The notes below the pieces were generated by a model. That model did not search any database. It saw only the letters and a list, made by a program, of their open reading frames with translations, and was not told the origin of the DNA. Positions 32,373-38,361 of a stretch of 38,361 bases of DNA are shown piece after piece (position 1 is the first letter of the stretch; each line of letters opens with the position of its first letter). Both the position numbers and the translations under genes were made by a program. Origin of the DNA: an uncultured Prevotella sp. Its GTDB lineage: Bacteria; Bacteroidota; Bacteroidia; Bacteroidales; Bacteroidaceae. The stretch covers positions 1-38,361 of the forward strand of contig CAKOVA010000016.1 of the NCBI GenBank assembly GCA_934120735.1. The letters are read 5' to 3'.

Positions 32373-33737
32373 TTACACCTTGGGAACATCTTTGAGGCTG
32401 TCCGCAATTTCTTCATCGGTGATGTTATAATTGCGCAAATCGCCACTCAAATAACTGTCGTATGCCGTCATGTCGATGAGTCCATGGCCCGAGAGATTAA
32501 AGAGAATCACCTTCTCTTCACCGCTTTCTTTGCACTTTTGTGCCTCACGAATGGTGGCTGCGATGGCGTGACAGCTCTCTGGAGCCGGGATGATGCCTTC
32601 GGTTCGAGAGAAAAGAATACCGGCATCGAATGCCTCTAACTGTGGAATGTCCACGCCATGCATCAGCTTGTCTTTTGCCAATTGTGAGATAATCATGCCC
32701 GCACCATGATAGCGTAAGCCGCCGGCATGAATGTTTGCGGGCTTGAAGTCGTGTCCCAACGTGTACATGGGCAGCAGGGGTGTGTAGCCAGCCTCGTCAC
32801 CAAAGTCGTACTCAAACTTGCCTCGGGTTAGTTTTGGACAGCTGCTGGGCTCGGCAGCAATGTACTCTGTCTGTCTTCCTTCCAAGATAGTATGCCGCAT
32901 GAAGGGGAAGGTCAGTCCGCCAAAGTTACTGCCTCCCCCGAAACAAGCAATCACAATGTCGGGATACTCGCCCGCCATCTCCATTTGTTTCTCTGCTTCC
33001 AAGCCGATAACAGTTTGATGTAGTGCCACATGGTTAAGCACAGATCCCAGCGTGTACTTGCAGTTGGGTGTGGTAGTAGCCAGCTCGATGGCTTCAGAGA
33101 TGGCTGTTCCGAGGCTTCCCTGATGAAGAGGATCGCGCGTGATGATGTCCTTTCCGGCTCTTGTTGACATCGATGGCGAGCCTTCCACGGTGGCTCCGAA
33201 GGTGCGCATGATACTACTGCGGTAGGGTTTTTGCTGCATCGAAATCTTCACTTGGTACACGGCAGCTTCTAATCCGAAAGTCTTTGCCGCATAACTCAGG
33301 GCTGCTCCCCATTGTCCGGCACCCGTCTCGGTGGTAACGTTCGTGGTGCCTTCTTGCTTGCAGTAGTAGCATTGGGCAAGTGCCGAGTTGAGTTTGTGCG
33401 AGCCAAGCGGGTTCACACTCTCGTTTTTGAAATAAATATGCGCCGGTGTGTCCAAGGCTTTCTCCAGCGCATAGGCACGAACCAGTGGGGTGGAGCGGTA
33501 GTATTTGTACTTGTCCAGCACCGCTTCGGGAATGTCAATCCATCGGTGTTCGGTGTCAAGCTCTTGCTTGGAGCATGCTAAGCTGAAGATGTGCGACAGG
33601 TCTTCTGCCGAAACTGGCTGCTTGGTCTTTGGGTTAAGCGGCGGCAAGGGCTTGTTCACCATGTCGGCTTGTATGTTGTACCACTGTGTAGGAATGTCGT
33701 TTTCCTGAAGTATGAATTTCTTTTGTTTGTTCAACAT
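32373..33737 (-). CDS. TrpB2-type tryptophan synthase beta-like PLP enzyme
   Basis: A 454-residue PLP enzyme of the TrpB2 branch, longer than classic TrpB (about 400). It can make tryptophan from indole and serine in characterised relatives, but does not need TrpA. The PLP lysine is Lys115 in NPLGSHKLNSA; the catalytic-Glu region is TTETGAGQWGAAL (about 135-147) and the phosphate loop is CFGGGSNFGG (about 267-276). The N-terminal extension with PTQWYNIQAD is typical of TrpB2. No trp genes are adjacent, so it may salvage indole. It diverges from the symporter gene across a 132-bp spacer. Confidence 0.9.
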   Translation of the reverse strand: MLNKQKKFILQENDIPTQWYNIQADMVNKPLPPLNPKTKQPVSAEDLSHIFSLACSKQELDTEHRWIDIPEAVLDKYKYYRSTPLVRAYALEKALDTPAHIYFKNESVNPLGSHKLNSALAQCYYCKQEGTTNVTTETGAGQWGAALSYAAKTFGLEAAVYQVKISMQQKPYRSSIMRTFGATVEGSPSMSTRAGKDIITRDPLHQGSLGTAISEAIELATTTPNCKYTLGSVLNHVALHQTVIGLEAEKQMEMAGEYPDIVIACFGGGSNFGGLTFPFMRHTILEGRQTEYIAAEPSSCPKLTRGKFEYDFGDEAGYTPLLPMYTLGHDFKPANIHAGGLRYHGAGMIISQLAKDKLMHGVDIPQLEAFDAGILFSRTEGIIPAPESCHAIAATIREAQKCKESGEEKVILFNLSGHGLIDMTAYDSYLSGDLRNYNITDEEIADSLKDVPKV

Positions 33738-33810
33738 TGTTGTCTTTTTTTTGTTGGGTTTATGATTCAGATGGCCCGAAATAGGCCGATAAGCCTGGTT
33801 TTATCACCAA

Positions 33811-33818
33811 CAAAGGTA
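33811..33818 (-). promoter_or_regulatory. -7 box of the TrpB2 gene
   Basis: TACCTTTG on the minus strand matches TAnnTTTG; leader about 70 nt. The nearest TTG upstream is about 23 nt away. Confidence 0.5.
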
Positions 33819-33860
33819 AGAAAAAGATTGTATTTGTGGGTCAATACATGCGAGATTTGT

Positions 33861-33868
33861 TAACTTTG
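33861..33868 (+). promoter_or_regulatory. -7 box abutting the symporter start codon
   Basis: TAACTTTGC, with the ATG beginning 2 nt after the box. A TTTG lies 24 nt upstream (33833-33836). If it is used, transcription would start at or after the annotated ATG. Confidence 0.5.
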
Positions 33869-33869
33869 C

Positions 33870-35303
33870 ATGAAAAACATGACGATTGTTCTTACGTTGT
33901 TAGGCTATTTTGCGGCCTTGTTGTTACTGAGTAGGATGACGACAAGGCATGCCACAAACGATACTTTTTATCGCGGAAACCGACAGTCGCCCTGGTATTT
34001 TGTGGCCTTTGGCATGATAGGTGCATCGGTTTCGGGTGTCACCTTCGTGTCCGTGCCGGGCATGGTCAATACCATTGGTATGACCTACCTGCAAACTTGT
34101 CTGGGCTTTGTGCTGGGTTATGTGGCGGTGGCCTTTGTGTTGTTGCCCATTTACTATCGTCTGAATCTCACCACCATCTACACTTATCTGCAACAACGCT
34201 TGGGAACTCGTTCGTATAAAACCGGTGCTTGGTTCTTTTTGTTATCCAAAATGTCGGGTTCGGCGGTTAAGTTTTATGTGGTGTGCATGCTCTTACAGCG
34301 GTTTGTACTCGATGACATCGGGGTGCCTTTCATGGTTACTGCGTTGATGCTGGTGTCGCTTATCTGGCTGTATACGCGGCGTGGAGGCATCAAGACCTTG
34401 GTGTGGACCGATACGTTTCAAACCTTTTGCATGTTCACAGCACTCATCTTCATCATCGTACAGGTGATGTCCATGCTTGATATGAATGTGGTTGAGGCCG
34501 TGAAAGCCATCGCGCAGGATGACAGAAGTCGCATCTTCGTGTTTGATGATTGGCTGTCTAAACAGAATTTTTGGAAGCAATTTGTGAGTGGTATCTTTAT
34601 CGTTATCGTGATGACGGGGCTCGATCAGGACATGATGCAGAAGAATTTGACGTGCAAGACCTTGCGAGAGGCACAGAAAGACATGTGTACCTACGGACTT
34701 GCCTTCGTGCCTGTCAACCTGTTGTTCTTGGCGTTAGGCGTGCTGTTGTCTATGTTGGCCGCGCAACAGGGTGTGCCTCTGCCGTCCACAGGCGATGAGT
34801 TGTTGCCCATGTTTGCAGCGACGGGCGAGTTAGGTGCCATGGTGGTGGTGTTCTTTACCATTGGCATTGTGGCGACATCGTTCAGCAGTGCCGACTCTGC
34901 CTTGACGGCTTTGACCACTACTTACTGCGTGGACATTTGTCAAAAGCCTGCCGATGAACGGCTCAGACATCGTGTTCATGCCGCCATGGGCGTAGTGTTT
35001 GTCTTGTTCATCCTGATGTTCAGGGCGTTCAACTCAACCAACCTGATTGACGCTATCTATATATTGGTGTCGTATACTTATGGACCTTTGTTGGGATTGT
35101 TTGCCTTTGGACTGCTCACAAAGTACCGTGTAAACGACCGATGGGTACCCTGTTTAGCCATTGCCGCACCCGTGTTATGCTATGTGTTGGATGCCGTTGC
35201 GCAGCATTTGTGGCACTATCATTTTGGTTACGAATTGCTCTTGCTCAACGGTTTGCTCACCTTTGTAGGATTGTATTTAACGAGAAAGAAAGATGTACTT
35301 TGA
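33870..35303 (+). CDS. Sodium:solute symporter (SSS) family protein
   Basis: Na+-driven uptake carrier in the inner membrane; substrate unknown (the family covers sugars, amino acids, sialic acid and others). It has 477 residues and about 13 hydrophobic segments, beginning at MTIVLTLLGYFAALLLLS. The family is recognised by the FVAFGMIGASVSGVTFVSVPG block (about 45-65) and the sodium-site motif TSFSSADSALTAL (about 335-347). A second ATG at 33879 (MTIVL) would be the start if transcription begins at the -7 box that touches the first ATG. Its stop codon lies inside the first unit of a heptamer array. Confidence 0.9.
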   Translation: MKNMTIVLTLLGYFAALLLLSRMTTRHATNDTFYRGNRQSPWYFVAFGMIGASVSGVTFVSVPGMVNTIGMTYLQTCLGFVLGYVAVAFVLLPIYYRLNLTTIYTYLQQRLGTRSYKTGAWFFLLSKMSGSAVKFYVVCMLLQRFVLDDIGVPFMVTALMLVSLIWLYTRRGGIKTLVWTDTFQTFCMFTALIFIIVQVMSMLDMNVVEAVKAIAQDDRSRIFVFDDWLSKQNFWKQFVSGIFIVIVMTGLDQDMMQKNLTCKTLREAQKDMCTYGLAFVPVNLLFLALGVLLSMLAAQQGVPLPSTGDELLPMFAATGELGAMVVVFFTIGIVATSFSSADSALTALTTTYCVDICQKPADERLRHRVHAAMGVVFVLFILMFRAFNSTNLIDAIYILVSYTYGPLLGLFAFGLLTKYRVNDRWVPCLAIAAPVLCYVLDAVAQHLWHYHFGYELLLLNGLLTFVGLYLTRKKDVL

Positions 35304-35361
35304 ACATTGAGGTTTAAACTTTGAACTTTGAGATTTGAACATTGAACTTTCAGCTTTCAAC
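35299..35361 (+). repeat. Heptamer array at the symporter gene end (9 units)
   Basis: TTTGAAC, ATTGAGG, TTTAAAC, TTTGAAC, TTTGAGA, TTTGAAC, ATTGAAC, TTTCAGC, TTTCAAC without gaps. The gene's TGA stop lies in the first unit. Confidence 0.75.
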
Positions 35362-35398
35362 TTATGAGGATTGTCGTTGCAATGTGTGAGTTTATGAA

Positions 35399-35438
35399 CC
35401 ATCAACTCGTAAACTCGTCAACTTGTAAACTTGTCAAC
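35399..35438 (+). repeat. Octamer array at the lptD gene end
   Basis: CCATCAAC, TCGTAAAC, TCGTCAAC, TTGTAAAC, TTGTCAAC, ending 6 nt before the lptD stop. Same class as the units at 1997-2028. Confidence 0.75.
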
Positions 35439-35444
35439 TATATC

Positions 35445-38303
35445 TCAATACCACTGCACAGCATTGCTGTAGCCGCTGCGTTTATCGTATTTCAGTGCGT
35501 CGGCTAAGGTGGCAGCGTTGGCCCTAAACGTGAAATTGTAGCTGGTATAAGGGGCCAACACCACGGAGCAGCTCATGTTGAAGCAGTGAAGATCGCGCTG
35601 AAGTGATGCCGTTGTCATCGACATGGCATGGTTCTCGAAGTCGTAACCCGATGAGAAGCTGATGTTCCATCCATCACTGATGCGAACATTACCGCTGACA
35701 TTAAGGGTCTGAGTGAACTTGTAGGGATAGCGCATGGTCTTATAATTGAACTTTTTGATATCCCTATTCTCACTCATGGTGATACCATAACCGAAGGTAA
35801 GTGACCATGGTATCTTGAACGCCATGAAGCCATCGTCATCGGTTTCGGCCTTGCCAGCCTTTTGTTTCTTCTTCGCTCCATGCTGCCCCTCAATCATGTT
35901 GTCATCAATGTTGCTCTCTATGTCGGTGTCACGGCCTTCAATATCGTTCTTATTTAGTTCATCTTCATCCTCTTCATCATGGCTGCCAGTGAAGAGTTTT
36001 TTTATTTTTTCAGGTGTCAGTGTGTACGAGATGTTTTGCGACATGCCCTGGAAACGACCGAAACGGCCCATTCCCCATTCCGTATGATTGCCCTCGTAGG
36101 GTCTGCCATTCTCGTCTAATTCGTAGGCATACGATGCAAAGCGCGCGTTGAGGTTGAAGGTGTAGTTCTTCCACCACTTCAATCTGATGCGCATGTTCAG
36201 GTCGCTCAACGGCTTTTCTTTGGCCGCCATGTTGTACGACATCGATAATCCCAGCTCGTCGATGATGCTCACTTTCTTCATTCCCGTTGAGTCTTTGTCG
36301 CTCTTAACCTTCATTTCTACGTTGTTGCCTAGGTCGAATGATATGTTTCCGCTGCGTCCTCTGCCCGGTACAGAGTACATTCCGTTCTCGTAAGGTGAAT
36401 ATCCAACGAGCGACACATTGCCGTCGGCGTCGGTCTTTTGATAGTAATCGTAATAGCCATAGCGGCGCGCACCGAAGTCAGGAGCATAGCTGAACGAAAC
36501 GGAAGGGGTTAAGACGTGGCGGATGGCCTGTACCTTATCGCCGAAAATCTTGCGATTTGGGATGAACATACCATAGAGCTTGGTAGACATACCCAAGTTG
36601 AGTGACCAGTTATAGACGTTGTGAAAGCCGTACGTTGTGTCGTTCACAACCTTTTGAGAGGCTGCGTCCCACGACCGATGTATCTTGTTTGTGTACATGC
36701 GGTCGGTGAAATTGAACGACGGATTGACGTTGAGATAGTCGAAAAGCGTGAAGTTGGCATTGACCGGAATGTCGTGCTGGAAACCGTTTCTCCAGTCTTT
36801 GATGAGATTCGACTTGAACAATTTGTCCTCTTTTGTTTGGATAGAGTTGGAGAAGCGACCTGTGTAGCTTACGGCAATCTTCTCGTACCACCGCTCATTG
36901 CCAACCACATGCTTGCGCTTGAAGGGGTAGAAGCGGCTGATGCTGATGTTCAGGTCGGGCATTGTCAGGGCGATAGACGAGTCGCGCATGTTCTGAGATA
37001 GGTTCATGGAACTACTCAGTGACAAGCCGATACTTGAGAAGGTGGTGCTCCAACTCACAGAAGATGTACGGGTACTTTGCGTGAGTGCCTGCGGATTATA
37101 CAAGCTTGTGAGATTGTTGCGTTCGTAACTGGAGGAGGCGAAGTTGACACTTGCCGACAGCGAGCTAAAGGGATTGGCTTTCGGATCTTGTCGGTGGCTC
37201 CATTGTATCTTATAACTTTGCTGCCGAGAGAAGTCAGGTAAGCCCTTGTCACCCGTCTTTGAATCCTGGTAACTGAGAAATATACTACCGCTATAGCGAT
37301 ATCTTTTATTGTAATTGCTGGCCAGTGAAACGCCCCAAGAACCCTTGGTGTAGATCTCGCCAAGCAGCTTTAAGTCGATTTTGTCACTGATAGCGAAATA
37401 ATATCCGCCGTCCCTAAGATAGAAACCACGATCCATCTCATCGCCGTAAGACGGCATGATGAAGCCTGATGAATAGCTCTTGGTAAAGGGGAAGAAACCG
37501 TATGGAACGGCAAGAGGCAGCGGAACGTCGGCCACTACCAGATGGGCAGGACCGAAAACAACGTCCTTGCCCGGGCGTATTTTGCCCCTCGAAAGTGCGA
37601 TATAGAAGTCGGGATGCTTTTTATCGCAGGTGGTATATCGGCCGTGTTCCATGTACACCACGCCCGAAGAATCGCGCTTTGACCGCTCACTACGCAAGAA
37701 TCCCTCTTCTTGTTGGGTGTAAACGTTGTTGATGAGCCCCTTCTTGGTCTTGAAGTTGAACGCCATGGTATCGCTTTCGTACGAATCTTGCCCCAATTTG
37801 AACACGGGAGTGCCTTCCAACGCTTTGGTTGTGGTATCTTTAATAGCACCGGTTGCGTGCACCAGGTTGCTGTCCATACTCATGTATATCTTCTCACTCT
37901 TGAGGTCCATGTTCTCGTATTTCACGGTAGACGAGCCGTAGAGGTGTGTGGTTTTGCTCTTCGCATCATAAATCAGCGAATCTTCTGCGGTATATTCTAC
38001 CGGTGCATCGATGCCGTTGGCCCTCTTTCTGTTGAGCGAGTCGAGCCGAATCGAGTCGTCAATGAGTTGATTGTGCTTGCGGATAGCCAGCTGTAGCGAG
38101 TCTAATGTGGTGGTGTCGGCGGCAACAGAGTCAGGAAGTTTGTCGAGTGTGGAATCGCGCTTAATTGGTAACAAGGTGTCGCCCACACCCAGCGTGTCAC
38201 GTTGTTGCGTTTGTTGCCTGGCGTATGAATCAAACCTGTTCATGTCTGCCATGACGAAGGCAAAGACGAACAGCAGCAGAACTATAACCGACGGAGTTCT
38301 CAT
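35445..38303 (-). CDS. lptD: Outer-membrane LPS assembly protein LptD (Bacteroidetes type)
   Basis: Outer-membrane beta-barrel that inserts lipopolysaccharide into the outer leaflet. It has 952 residues. An N-terminal signal segment (about 1-20) is followed by a Thr/Asp/Leu-rich linker and an OstA/LptA-like periplasmic beta-jellyroll domain (about 100-230; YDAKSKTTHLYGSSTVKYEN). The barrel domain begins near 255 (PLPLAVPYGFFPFTKSYSSG) and runs to the C-terminal aromatic residue (SNAVQWY). An acidic, low-complexity stretch (about 770-830) with DEEDEDELNKND probably forms a loop. It lacks the classic paired cysteines of E. coli LptD. It stands alone, convergent with the symporter gene across repeats. 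Confidence 0.88.
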   Translation of the reverse strand: MRTPSVIVLLLFVFAFVMADMNRFDSYARQQTQQRDTLGVGDTLLPIKRDSTLDKLPDSVAADTTTLDSLQLAIRKHNQLIDDSIRLDSLNRKRANGIDAPVEYTAEDSLIYDAKSKTTHLYGSSTVKYENMDLKSEKIYMSMDSNLVHATGAIKDTTTKALEGTPVFKLGQDSYESDTMAFNFKTKKGLINNVYTQQEEGFLRSERSKRDSSGVVYMEHGRYTTCDKKHPDFYIALSRGKIRPGKDVVFGPAHLVVADVPLPLAVPYGFFPFTKSYSSGFIMPSYGDEMDRGFYLRDGGYYFAISDKIDLKLLGEIYTKGSWGVSLASNYNKRYRYSGSIFLSYQDSKTGDKGLPDFSRQQSYKIQWSHRQDPKANPFSSLSASVNFASSSYERNNLTSLYNPQALTQSTRTSSVSWSTTFSSIGLSLSSSMNLSQNMRDSSIALTMPDLNISISRFYPFKRKHVVGNERWYEKIAVSYTGRFSNSIQTKEDKLFKSNLIKDWRNGFQHDIPVNANFTLFDYLNVNPSFNFTDRMYTNKIHRSWDAASQKVVNDTTYGFHNVYNWSLNLGMSTKLYGMFIPNRKIFGDKVQAIRHVLTPSVSFSYAPDFGARRYGYYDYYQKTDADGNVSLVGYSPYENGMYSVPGRGRSGNISFDLGNNVEMKVKSDKDSTGMKKVSIIDELGLSMSYNMAAKEKPLSDLNMRIRLKWWKNYTFNLNARFASYAYELDENGRPYEGNHTEWGMGRFGRFQGMSQNISYTLTPEKIKKLFTGSHDEEDEDELNKNDIEGRDTDIESNIDDNMIEGQHGAKKKQKAGKAETDDDGFMAFKIPWSLTFGYGITMSENRDIKKFNYKTMRYPYKFTQTLNVSGNVRISDGWNISFSSGYDFENHAMSMTTASLQRDLHCFNMSCSVVLAPYTSYNFTFRANAATLADALKYDKRSGYSNAVQWY

Positions 38304-38311
38304 TTAATGTG

Positions 38312-38319
38312 CAAAATTA
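38312..38319 (-). promoter_or_regulatory. -7 box of lptD, close to the start codon
   Basis: TAATTTTGC on the minus strand matches TAnnTTTG and ends 8 nt before the ATG, which implies a leader of a few nucleotides at most. A TTG lies 24 nt upstream, as at the symporter gene. Confidence 0.5.
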
Positions 38320-38361
38320 CACAAATAAGAACGAATTGATATACAATTTTTTATTTTTAAC

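Overview
The window looks like chromosomal housekeeping DNA from a member of the Bacteroidales, most probably a Prevotella-like (Prevotellaceae) genome. The evidence is the gene content and order (parA-parB-DUF5683-lytic transglycosylase-RSH; rsfS-ftsH-cdsA; lysS-gpsA-pgi-HAD phosphatase; a Bacteroidetes-type LptD), a remnant resembling a type IX sorting tail, and promoters that match the Bacteroidetes pattern TTTG-N20-TAnnTTTG rather than the E. coli -35/-10 pattern. Species assignment is inference. No prophage, insertion sequence, CRISPR array, rRNA or defence system was seen.

Layout. 1-1097 (-) is the N-terminal part of alaS, cut by the window edge. 1476-1826 (+) is a small MerR-type regulator. 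2039-8297 (-) is a five-gene run from parA and parB through DUF5683 and a MltD-like transglycosylase to a (p)ppGpp synthetase/hydrolase. 8493-10536 (+) carries surE-lpxB. 10845-11927 (-) is a secreted SGNH hydrolase. 12121-15549 (-) is rsfS-ftsH-cdsA. A tRNA-Gln with promoter and terminator lies at 15734-15846, followed by a lipoprotein MsrAB fusion and a nitroreductase (+). 18088-21214 (-) has a multi-DUF349 protein and corA. A 1.3-kb gene-poor stretch (21215-22548) holds a structured corA leader, a dispersed hairpin element and a sorting-tail remnant. 22549-24429 (-) is an unusual DUF4139 protein; 24706-25825 (+) has a rhodanese lipoprotein and two small stress-type proteins; 25822-26418 (-) is a secreted protein of unknown role. 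26613-31563 (-) is lysS-gpsA-pgi-HAD. 32373-33737 (-) is a TrpB2-type enzyme, divergent from a sodium:solute symporter (33870-35303, +). 35445-38303 (-) is LptD.

The genes together cover chromosome segregation, stringent response, envelope building (LpxB, CdsA, LptD, transglycosylase), protein quality control (FtsH, MsrAB), translation (AlaRS, LysRS, RsfS, tRNA-Gln) and central carbon metabolism.

The unusual content lies between genes. Gene boundaries carry short-period tandem arrays in several size classes: period 22 (three loci), period 8 (four gene borders, two of them as inverted pairs), period 7 (two loci) and period 66 (the lysS leader, with variable hairpins between conserved cores). 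A roughly 80-nt hairpin element occurs twice. corA has a long, strongly foldable leader. These, rather than any protein gene, are the candidates for undescribed biology here.
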